Part shown: in pieces, positions 8,157 through 13,903 of the stretch | Layout of the letters: every line of letters begins with the position of its first letter | How positions within the stretch are numbered: the first letter of the stretch is position 1 | From: an uncultured Clostridia bacterium | GTDB taxonomy: Bacteria > Bacillota > Clostridia > Christensenellales > CAG-1252 | NCBI GenBank assembly: GCA_946626795.1 | Contig: CAMOUZ010000022.1 | Span: 1-13,979 of the forward strand | Direction of reading: 5' to 3' | Length of the DNA stretch: 13,979 nt | The notes under the pieces: generated by a model | Databases searched by the model: none | Seen by the model: only the letters and a program-made list of their open reading frames with translations | What the model was told of the DNA's origin: nothing | Program-made: the position numbers and the translations under genes

Positions 8157-9010
8157 TCGTTGGCGTAAAATTCGAACACAATGCGAAGACCTATTCTTTC
8201 GACCCGGGCGACGTCGCCTTTGGGGTCGGGGATCTCGTTGTCGTGGAGACGCAAAAGGGAAATGAGCTCGGACAGGTCGTCCGCGCGAACGTCATCGTAC
8301 CCGAAGAGGAATGTCCGAAGGAACTGAAAAAGGTCATTCGTAGGGCAACGGGACGGGATCTCGACCTTGCAAAGAAGGCGAAGGAGAGCGAGCCGCGCGC
8401 CTTAAAGACCGCGCGCGAGAAGGCGACCGCCCTCGGTCTCGGGCTGAAATTTATCTCCGCGGAGGTCTCTTTCGACTGCAAGCGGGTGGCGCTTTATTTC
8501 ACGTCGGAGGACAGAGTGGATTTCCGCGATCTCGTGAAAGAACTCGCTTCCGCCCTGCATGCGAGGATCGAGCTTCGCCAGCTCTATGAGCGCGACGACG
8601 TCAAACTGCGCGGAGCGCTCGGCATGTGCGGCAGAGAATGTTGCTGTCGCGCGCACCTAAAAGACTTCGAGAAAGTCACGGTGAAGATGGCGAAAGTGCA
8701 AGGTCTCTCCCTCAATACCACGAAGATCAGCGGCATCTGCGGAAAGCTGATGTGCTGCCTGAAATACGAAAACGACTATTATGCCGAGGTCTTCAAGATC
8801 ATGCCCAAGCTCAATGCGAAGGTCACGACGCCCGACGGTCCCGCCGTCGTCCAAGCCGTGGACATGCTGAAAAAGACCGTCACTTGCAAAGTCACGTCGG
8901 ACGACACTTTCGTCGTCAAGACCTATCCCGTGGAAAAGATCACCTTCAAAAAGCCCGCCCCCCAGCCCGCAAAAAAGGGAAAGGACGAAGAGGACGAAGA
9001 CGAAGAATGA
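8147..9010 (+). CDS. ricT: RicT/YaaT, PSP1-domain regulator of RNase Y
   Basis: In B. subtilis RicT joins RicA and RicF in the Fe-S-containing Y-complex, which directs RNase Y cleavage of polycistronic mRNAs and affects sporulation and biofilm formation. The 287 residues include the PSP1 core, an N-terminal VGVKFE start, a conserved cysteine cluster GMCGRECCC (159-167), VKMAKVQGLSLNTTKISG (179-196) and CGKLMCCLKYE (198-208). These Cys residues (161, 166, 167, 198, 203, 204) are those expected to hold the clusters, and Cys165 is an extra one. The tail after about 268 is Pro/Lys-rich and then acidic (EEDEDEE) and looks disordered. It is the last gene of the operon, with a terminator 8 bases after its stop. 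ricA and ricF are not in the window. Confidence 0.93.
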   Translation: MPIIVGVKFEHNAKTYSFDPGDVAFGVGDLVVVETQKGNELGQVVRANVIVPEEECPKELKKVIRRATGRDLDLAKKAKESEPRALKTAREKATALGLGLKFISAEVSFDCKRVALYFTSEDRVDFRDLVKELASALHARIELRQLYERDDVKLRGALGMCGRECCCRAHLKDFEKVTVKMAKVQGLSLNTTKISGICGKLMCCLKYENDYYAEVFKIMPKLNAKVTTPDGPAVVQAVDMLKKTVTCKVTSDDTFVVKTYPVEKITFKKPAPQPAKKGKDEEDEDEE

Positions 9011-9017
9011 TTTTTCG

Positions 9018-9041
9018 GGGCGAGACATCGCCCTTTTTTTT
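9018..9041 (+). terminator. Intrinsic terminator of the long operon
   Basis: GGGCGA (9018-9023), loop GACA and TCGCCC (9028-9033) form a perfect 6-bp stem followed by eight T (9034-9041). It begins 8 bases after the ricT stop and separates the operon from the mgtE promoter, which starts 11 bases later. Confidence 0.9.
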
Positions 9042-9051
9042 CGCAGAGCTA

Positions 9052-9080
9052 TTGACAGCATTGCAATCCCGTCCTATAAT
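9052..9080 (+). promoter_or_regulatory. Perfect-consensus sigma-A promoter of the mgtE leader
   Basis: TTGACA (9052-9057), an exact 17-base spacer and TATAAT (9075-9080) match the consensus at all 12 positions. Transcription would start near 9087. That leaves a leader of about 120 bases before mgtE, so control after initiation is plausible for such a strong promoter. Confidence 0.9.
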
Positions 9081-9095
9081 GAACCTATCTTTAAA

Positions 9096-9102
9096 AAGGA
9101 GG
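9096..9102 (+). promoter_or_regulatory. Shine-Dalgarno of the leader peptide
   Basis: AAGGAGG lies 8 bases before ATG 9111, about as strong a site as possible. AAAAGGA (9094-9100) is also an exact complement of TCCTTTT (9182-9188), just upstream of mgtE, so the two could pair in the leader RNA and hide this site. Confidence 0.8.
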
Positions 9103-9110
9103 TACAAGTC

Positions 9111-9176
9111 ATGAAAGTTCACTTATGTGACGGGGACGATATCGGACGAAGTAACGTGGCTTGTCGCCTCGCCTGA
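9111..9176 (+). CDS. 21-residue leader peptide upstream of mgtE
   Basis: A short reading frame begins at ATG 9111 with MKVHLCDGDDIGRS, continues NVACRLA and stops at TGA 9174-9176. It has a perfect promoter and a perfect Shine-Dalgarno, which few random short frames have, so translation is likely. An acidic cluster (Asp7, Asp9, Asp10) lies near the N-terminus. The frame is the same as mgtE, separated by this single TGA and ten more sense codons. I know no family for it. By analogy with MgtL of enterobacteria, a leader peptide with acidic and Pro codons ahead of a Mg2+ transporter gene, it may sense Mg2+ through ribosome behaviour. That is inference; a plain coupling cistron is the alternative. 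Confidence 0.6.
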   Translation: MKVHLCDGDDIGRSNVACRLA

Positions 9177-9206
9177 TTTTTTCCTTTTATTGACTTCATT
9201 TTGACA

Positions 9207-10877
9207 ATGGAAAAGAATATATTCGACTTTACGGAGGTCGGTAACTATGTTGCCGCCGCCGAGTTTCTTTGTGAAAAAGAGATTCCGGAGATCGTAAGCG
9301 TTTTCGCCTGTTTGGACGCCGACACCCTCCTTCCCCTATGCCACGAGATGGATATTCCCGTCTTGGCGGAAGTCTTTTTGCTTCTCCCTCGCGAAAAACA
9401 GCGCGAGATCACGGACGGACTGCATCACGACAAGCTTCGCCTGCTTCTGAACGAGCTGGATCCGGAGGACGTCGTCCCGCTCATCGAAGATTCCCCCGTC
9501 GAAAGCGCGGTGAAACTCGCCGACACGGACGCGCTCACCATCCTGCTCCGTAAGCGCGCTTTCCCCGTCGTGAAACCCCTCCTCGCCGAGATGAACGAAG
9601 TGGATATCGCTCGCATTTTCGGAGAGATGACCCCCGAAGAGACCCTCGTCCTCTTCCGTCTCCTCCCGAAAGACCTTGCGGCGGACACCTTCGTCGAGAT
9701 GGATCCCGACGCGCAAGAAGCCCTGCTCTCCCGTCTCAGCAACGTGGAACTGCACGGCGTCATGGAAGAGCTCTTCGTGGACGACGTGGTGGACATCGTG
9801 GAAGAGATGCCCGCGAACGTAGTCAAGCGTATGCTCGCGCAGAGCGACCCCGAGACCCGTGCCTACGTCAATGAGATCCTGCGCTATCCGAAAGACAGCG
9901 CGGGGAGCATCATGACGGTGGAGTTCGTCTGTCTCCTGCCTGATATGACCGTGGAAGACTCCTATGAGAAGATCCGCGCCACCGCCATCGACAAAGAGAC
10001 CATCTACACCTGTTACGTCGTGGACAAAGGAAAGAAACTCATCGGTATCGTCACAGCGAAAGATCTCCTCCTCTCCCCGAAAGACAAGAAGGTGGAGGAC
10101 ATCATGGAGACGAACCTCGTCTACGCGCATACGACAGACGACCGAGAAGACGCCGTCCGCCTGCTCACGGAATACGGCTTCCTCGCCATCCCCGTCGTGG
10201 ACGACGAAATGCGCCTCGTGGGTATCGTGACCGTAGACGACGCGATCGACGTCTTGCAAGAGGAAAATACCGAGGATATCACCAAAATGGCGGCTGTCAA
10301 GCCCAGCGACAGACCATATCTCAAAACGAGCGTCTTCGGCATCTGGCGAAACCGCCTGCCTTGGCTCCTTGTCCTCATGATCTCCGCCACTTTCACAGGG
10401 CTTATTTTGAATACCTACGAGGGCAAACTCGCTCTCATCAGCACCGTGCTCTTCGCCTGCGTCCCGATGATCATGGACACGGGCGGCAACGCGGGCTCGC
10501 AAGCCTCCGTCACCGTCATTCGCGCCCTTGCGCTGAATGAGCTCTCCACGCGAGACGTCCTGCGCGTCCTTTGGAAGGAGCTCCGCGTCTCTTTTCTCCT
10601 CGGCGCCTCCCTTGCGATCGCCTGTTTCGGAAAGCTTATGCTCATCGATAATCTGCTTTTCGGCTTCTCGGGCTATACGCCATTCACCTGCGCCGTGGTC
10701 TCGCTCTCTTTGATGTGCACAGTCACCATCGCGAAAGTCGTGGGCTGTCTCCTGCCTCTTCTCGCGAAGAAAGTGAAACTCGATCCCGCCGTTGTGGCGA
10801 GCCCCTTCATCACCACCATCGTAGACGCGCTCTCCCTCATCCTTTATTGCGCCCTCGCTGTCGCGCTTTTGGGCTAA
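9207..10877 (+). CDS. mgtE: MgtE-family magnesium channel with enlarged N-terminal domain
   Basis: MgtE is a dimeric inner-membrane Mg2+ channel gated by its own cytosolic Mg2+-sensing domains. Counted from ATG 9207 (556 residues), there are two similar helical N-type units (about 21-106 and 114-213), then PKDSAGSIM (228-236), a CBS pair (about 235-295 and 296-352), the plug helix and about five membrane helices (about 384-556). Pore-region motifs are GGNAGSQ (426-432) and LDPAVVASPFITTIVD (525-540); Asp540 corresponds to the essential pore Asp of the family. Usual members are about 450 residues, and the surplus lies entirely in the N-terminal domain. No Shine-Dalgarno precedes ATG 9207 or TTG 9201, so translation may be coupled to the leader peptide ending 30 bases upstream. 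I do not see an M-box riboswitch in the short leader. Confidence 0.93.
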   Translation: MEKNIFDFTEVGNYVAAAEFLCEKEIPEIVSVFACLDADTLLPLCHEMDIPVLAEVFLLLPREKQREITDGLHHDKLRLLLNELDPEDVVPLIEDSPVESAVKLADTDALTILLRKRAFPVVKPLLAEMNEVDIARIFGEMTPEETLVLFRLLPKDLAADTFVEMDPDAQEALLSRLSNVELHGVMEELFVDDVVDIVEEMPANVVKRMLAQSDPETRAYVNEILRYPKDSAGSIMTVEFVCLLPDMTVEDSYEKIRATAIDKETIYTCYVVDKGKKLIGIVTAKDLLLSPKDKKVEDIMETNLVYAHTTDDREDAVRLLTEYGFLAIPVVDDEMRLVGIVTVDDAIDVLQEENTEDITKMAAVKPSDRPYLKTSVFGIWRNRLPWLLVLMISATFTGLILNTYEGKLALISTVLFACVPMIMDTGGNAGSQASVTVIRALALNELSTRDVLRVLWKELRVSFLLGASLAIACFGKLMLIDNLLFGFSGYTPFTCAVVSLSLMCTVTIAKVVGCLLPLLAKKVKLDPAVVASPFITTIVDALSLILYCALAVALLG

Positions 10878-10895
10878 GCGGAATGTCGCTTTTTT
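10876..10895 (+). terminator. Short terminator overlapping the mgtE stop
   Basis: AAGCG (10876-10880) and CGCTT (10887-10891) form a 5-bp stem with loop GAATGT, and the T-run reaches 10895. The stem uses the last two bases of the TAA stop. It is weak alone but is backed up by the larger hairpin 60 bases downstream. Confidence 0.5.
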
Positions 10896-10957
10896 GCCTG
10901 CTCTGAAAGCACTTGCGATTCGGCGCGAATGGGCGCTTACTTCAAGACAAGAAGACG

Positions 10958-10993
10958 AAGAAGTCGGCAAAGAGCCGACTTCTTTTTATTTTT
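10958..10993. terminator. Strong hairpin terminator between convergent genes
   Basis: AAGAAGTCGGC (10958-10968), loop AAAGA and GCCGACTTCTT (10974-10984) form a perfect 11-bp stem. On the + strand a run of T broken by one A follows (10983-10993), making a good terminator for mgtE. On the minus strand the sequence after the stem is pyrimidine-rich (CGTCTTCTTG), so it may also end the kinase transcript, whose stop is 49 bases away. No gene is visible in 10878-11041. Confidence 0.85.
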
Positions 10994-11041
10994 CCGACTT
11001 TTTGAGCGCCCGGACTTTCGAGCTGAATTTCCGCGAAAAAC

Positions 11042-12280
11042 TCATTTCCCCTCAATGGGAAGGGTCAAACGGAAGGTGATCGCGCTGCCGTCCGAAAGGG
11101 CGCTGACGCTGCCGCCATGCGCTTCCGCGACGGACTTCACGACGGAGAGGCCGATGCCGTGTCCTCCCGTATCCTTGCTGCGCGAGGCGTCGGGGCGATA
11201 AAAGCGCTCGAAGAGCTCCGCATGGGTCCCCTTCGGGAAGGAAGCGGCGTTCTTTTCCTCCAAAACGACGTTCTTGCCCTCTCTGCGAAGCGAGACATCG
11301 ATCGCCTCGCTTTCCGCGTATTTGATCGCATTGTCGAGGAGAAGACCGAGCACGCGGCGGATCATCTCCTCATTCGCGAAGACGTCCACGTCCTCCGCCT
11401 CGATCGAGACTTTTTTTCCTGCGACGAGCGCGGCTTCTTTCAGCCCGTCCGCCACCTCTTCCAAGGCATTTTTAAGGGAGAATTTCCCTTTCGGGAGATC
11501 CTTATTCCCCTCGTCCATTTGTGTGAGGAAGACCAGCTCCTTCGTGAGCTTTCCGAGGCGTTTCACCTGCCCCTTGATGGAGTCGATCCATTCGTTCTCG
11601 CCGATATCCAGCTCCAAAAGCTCCGCGTTCGCGCCGATGACGGTAAGAGGGGTTTTGAGCTCGTGCCCCGCGTCCGTGATGAAGCGCTTCTGTTTCTCAT
11701 AGCTCTCCTCGACGGGCGCAAGCACCTTCTTGGAAAGGAAGACGATGAGGACGCCGATGACGAGAAGCCCCGCCACGGTCACGATGACGCCCGAAATGAC
11801 GAAATCACGGCATGCGTCGATCTCTTTCTCGCAGTCGAGGAAGATATAAGTATAGCCCTTTTCCGTCTCTATGCGCTTATAACGATAATCCCCGACGAAG
11901 CCCTGCTCTTTATCCGCCTCCGCCACGAAAGCGTCGAGGTCGCCGGACTGCACGTATGCGATGCGCCCGAGATCGCTCCGAAGGATATTTCCCTGCTCGT
12001 CCGCGTCCACGATGAAATAGCGCGCGGAGAAAGCCGTCTCCCTTGGGAGTCCCTTGGGCTCGATGATCTGCCCTCGTCCCCCTTCTTCGGGAGGCCCTCC
12101 CCCGAAAACGTCCGGCGGGAGGACGACGCTCCCCGTCTCCAAGCCGAGGATGATCTCGTCCGCGTCTTTCACCATATTCGCATAATTCGCCACGCTGAGC
12201 CCGATGGCGATGGCAAGGATGACCGCCGCCACCACGGAGAGCGCGAGAAGGATGAAGCGTTTCCGAATCTTCTTGATCAT
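11042..12280 (-). CDS. Sensor histidine kinase of a two-component pair
   Basis: A 412-residue membrane kinase that should phosphorylate the response regulator encoded just upstream. Two membrane segments (about 9-33 and 160-183) enclose an extracellular sensor region with a Gly/Pro/Glu-rich stretch (59-70) and no fold I can name. The kinase core has the H-box DAGHELKTPL with phospho-acceptor His206, the N-box LLLDNAIKYA with Asn317, the F-box ELFERFYRPDASRS (355-368) and the G2 box GGHGIGLSVV (372-381). The G1 box is degenerate: NAASFP (344-349) stands where DxGxG is usual. Kinases with Asn at that place are known among Gram-positive bacteria, so activity is still likely. ATG 12280 has GGAG 5 bases upstream and overlaps the regulator stop as ATGA, which implies coupled translation. 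Confidence 0.93.
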   Translation of the reverse strand: MIKKIRKRFILLALSVVAAVILAIAIGLSVANYANMVKDADEIILGLETGSVVLPPDVFGGGPPEEGGRGQIIEPKGLPRETAFSARYFIVDADEQGNILRSDLGRIAYVQSGDLDAFVAEADKEQGFVGDYRYKRIETEKGYTYIFLDCEKEIDACRDFVISGVIVTVAGLLVIGVLIVFLSKKVLAPVEESYEKQKRFITDAGHELKTPLTVIGANAELLELDIGENEWIDSIKGQVKRLGKLTKELVFLTQMDEGNKDLPKGKFSLKNALEEVADGLKEAALVAGKKVSIEAEDVDVFANEEMIRRVLGLLLDNAIKYAESEAIDVSLRREGKNVVLEEKNAASFPKGTHAELFERFYRPDASRSKDTGGHGIGLSVVKSVAEAHGGSVSALSDGSAITFRLTLPIEGK

Positions 12281-12948
12281 ATTGTCTCCAATGTGTATCC
12301 GGCGTTTCGCATCGCCTTGATGGATACATTCGCCTTAACGGCGAGCAATTTTTTCCTTAAATACGTGATATACACCCAAACGACACTGACGTCGCTCTCG
12401 CTGTCAAAGCCCCATATTTTCTCCATAAAACGGTCGGGCGAGATGACCTGCCGCGGCGAACTCATCAACATTTCCAGCATCTGAAATTCCTTGTTCGCGA
12501 GGCGGACGGAGCCCTCCTCCGTGGAGAGGATATAGGTGGAGCGGGAGAGCTTACAATTTCCGAAAATGAGGTCGGTGTCCACGCCGCTGGTCAGGCGCCG
12601 CGTGATGGCGCGCACCCTCGCGAGGAGCTCCTTCACTTCAAAAGGTTTGGTGAGATAATCGTCCGCGCCGCTGTCCAGCCCGAGGATGCGATCGTCGATC
12701 TCGGACTTCGCCGTAAGGATGAGCACGGGAAGATTATTTCCCGCCTTGCGGATGGTCTTCAAGACAGTGATCCCATCCATCTTCGGCATCATCACGTCCA
12801 GCACGGCGCAATCATAGTCCCCTTCCGTGAGATAAGAGACCGCCGCCGCCCCATCATACACGGCGTCCACGGAATAATTGTTCTTCGTAAAGATCTGGAC
12901 GAGCGCCCGACTGAGCTCCCTTTCGTCCTCGGCGAGTAATAACTTCAT
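12277..12948 (-). CDS. OmpR/PhoB-family response regulator
   Basis: A 223-residue DNA-binding regulator. The receiver domain (about 1-115) carries the acidic pair Glu7-Asp8, the phospho-acceptor Asp51 in LDVMMPKMDG, Thr79 and Lys101 (LTKPF). The winged-helix effector domain (about 125-223) shows LANKEFQMLEMLMSSPRQVIS and the C-terminal pattern V-x-V-x-I-x-x-L-R-K-K-L followed by RNAGYTLE, both typical of OmpR/PhoB members. The start at 12948 is set by AAGGAGG (12953-12959 on the minus strand). An ATG further upstream at 12996 lies upstream of the -10 box and is rejected. It is the first gene of a two-gene operon with the kinase. The signal is unknown; the neighbours mgtE and bioY do not by themselves identify it. 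Confidence 0.96.
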   Translation of the reverse strand: MKLLLAEDERELSRALVQIFTKNNYSVDAVYDGAAAVSYLTEGDYDCAVLDVMMPKMDGITVLKTIRKAGNNLPVLILTAKSEIDDRILGLDSGADDYLTKPFEVKELLARVRAITRRLTSGVDTDLIFGNCKLSRSTYILSTEEGSVRLANKEFQMLEMLMSSPRQVISPDRFMEKIWGFDSESDVSVVWVYITYLRKKLLAVKANVSIKAMRNAGYTLETI

Positions 12949-12987
12949 GCCGCCTCCTTCGCCCCGCCTCTCGGCGGCGCTGCTTCT

Positions 12988-13031
12988 ATTATACACGAAT
13001 AATAAAGCAAAAAGCTTAAATGAGACTTAAA
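12988..13031 (-). promoter_or_regulatory. Promoter of the two-component operon with a candidate regulator box
   Basis: On the minus strand a TATAAT occupies 12993-12988, about 33 bases before the Shine-Dalgarno. No good -35 hexamer is found at the proper distance. Instead, TTTAAG occurs twice, at 13031-13026 and 13020-13015, as a direct repeat with an exact 11-base period over the -35 area. OmpR-family regulators typically bind such tandem half-sites one helical turn apart, so this may be an activator or autoregulatory site for the downstream regulator. Confidence 0.55.
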
Positions 13032-13044
13032 AAGCCGCGTTTTT

Positions 13045-13066
13045 GAAAAATCCTTGCGCGATTTTC
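13045..13066 (-). terminator. Possible terminator of bioY
   Basis: On the minus strand, GGAAAATC, a short loop and GATTTTTC form an AT-rich stem of 6-7 bp just after the bioY stop, with further T-rich sequence beyond. It is weak and would be followed closely by the two-component promoter, so read-through is possible. Confidence 0.3.
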
Positions 13067-13071
13067 CAAAA

Positions 13072-13605
13072 TCAAACTCTCAGCTTGGAAAGCCGCGCGG
13101 AGAGGAAGAAAGCAAGGACGATCTTGGCGATGTCGGGCGCAATGAAGGGGACGACGCAAACGAGGAGCGCATGGACAAGCGTGCCGCCCATCATGAAGAC
13201 GAACCAAGCGCATCCGCCGAAATAGATCAAAAGAAGGGAGACTGCCGCCACGAGGCAATGCGCCCAGCGCGGAAGCTTGAAGAAAGAAAGCACGAAATAA
13301 AGGAGCGCCACGGCGGCGAACGCCATGATAAAACCGCCCGTCGCGGAGAGAAGGACGGAGAACCCTCCGCGGAAACCGGAGAAGACGGGGAGCCCCACCG
13401 CGCCGCAAACGAGATAAAGCCATACGGCGATGGCGCCGCGCTTCCCGCCGAGATATTCCAGGACAAAGAAAATGCCGAAGACTTGAAGAGTGAAAGGCAC
13501 GGTCGCGGGGATCGTGATGAACGCGCAGATGGCGATGAGCGCCATGCCGAGGGCGATATGCGCCATATCCCGCGTCTTTAATTTTCGCAAAACGTTTTCT
13601 TTCAT
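13072..13605 (-). CDS. bioY: Biotin transporter BioY (ECF S component)
   Basis: BioY is the membrane protein that captures biotin and works alone or with the shared ECF energising module. The 177-residue protein has a short basic N-terminus, then about six hydrophobic segments. Family hallmarks are IPATVPFTLQVFGIFF (32-47), GAVGLPVFSGFRGG (68-81) and SATGGF in place of the usual GPTGGY. No ECF ATPase or T component is nearby, and they are usually encoded elsewhere in Bacillota. ATG 13605 is preferred because the promoter -10 lies directly upstream, and the longer frame to 13653 begins beyond the -35. No Shine-Dalgarno is visible, which fits a leaderless or nearly leaderless mRNA. The neighbouring tRNA is divergent. 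Confidence 0.88.
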   Translation of the reverse strand: MKENVLRKLKTRDMAHIALGMALIAICAFITIPATVPFTLQVFGIFFVLEYLGGKRGAIAVWLYLVCGAVGLPVFSGFRGGFSVLLSATGGFIMAFAAVALLYFVLSFFKLPRWAHCLVAAVSLLLIYFGGCAWFVFMMGGTLVHALLVCVVPFIAPDIAKIVLAFFLSARLSKLRV

Positions 13606-13607
13606 AC

Positions 13608-13643
13608 TTACACCATTGTAACATTTTGCCGCGCCGAGAGCAA
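13608..13643 (-). promoter_or_regulatory. bioY promoter overlapped by an inverted repeat (candidate operator)
   Basis: On the minus strand TTGCTC (13643-13638), a 17-base spacer and TACAAT (13620-13615) form a promoter. TTACA-N4-TGTAA, a perfect inverted repeat at 13608-13621, covers the -10 and the expected start point. That is the position of a repressor operator. BirA or another biotin-responsive repressor is the natural candidate, but the repeat is shorter than the classical BirA site. Transcription would begin near 13608, about 3 bases before the ATG. Confidence 0.55.
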
Positions 13644-13861
13644 CCTTTTTCACCGCGCCGCAAGGGAGAAAAATCGGGGCGGGGAAGACGCGCTCGGGAA
13701 GCGGCGATCAGCCCCAGAGAGAGGATGCGAAGCCCGGGAACCTCCGAGCAAAACTGCGATAAATCGTCTCCGCGCGAACTGCGAAAAAGAGCCGCCGACC
13801 TCCCCTCTCCTCTTCTCGATGAATAAAAGCGCAGAATCACGGAATTTAATGCGCAAAGTGC

Positions 13862-13890
13862 TTGCAAATCTTTTCCCACTGTGCTACAAT
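13862..13890 (+). promoter_or_regulatory. Promoter of tRNA-Val
   Basis: TTGCAA (13862-13867), a 17-base spacer and TACAAT (13885-13890) lie 13 bases before the mature tRNA 5' end, with the expected start near 13897. The 208 bases between the bioY -35 region and this promoter (13654-13861) hold no gene or structure that I can support. Confidence 0.75.
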
Positions 13891-13903
13891 AACACTACCC
13901 AAT

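Noticed and set aside
9127..9150. Guanidine-II (mini-ykkC) motif, suggested by two GGACGA segments
   Set aside because: The flanking bases do not form the two short hairpins with ACGR loops that this riboswitch requires, and the gene downstream is a Mg2+ channel.
9111..9182. Intrinsic attenuator made of the end of the leader ORF and the T-run at 9177-9182
   Set aside because: The best stem before the T-run is only GGC/GCC, and longer pairings need bulges and G-U pairs. Too weak to call without folding.
9081..9206. M-box (ykoK) or other known riboswitch upstream of mgtE
   Set aside because: The leader is only about 120 bases, and I cannot find the long paired domains or conserved blocks of the M-box.
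9336..10970. 544-residue minus-strand frame opposite mgtE
   Set aside because: Composition dominated by Arg, Glu, Gly, Asp and His with no recognisable fold. It mirrors the MgtE codons and has no promoter or ribosome site.
11117..12484. 455-residue open frame on the + strand opposite the kinase and regulator
   Set aside because: Rich in Arg, His, Asp and Leu, with no motif, no ribosome binding site and exact overlap with two strongly identified genes. It is a GC-driven antisense shadow.
13016..13879. 287-residue minus-strand frame covering bioY and the region toward the tRNA
   Set aside because: Arg-rich, out of frame with the recognisable BioY, and running through the bioY promoter.
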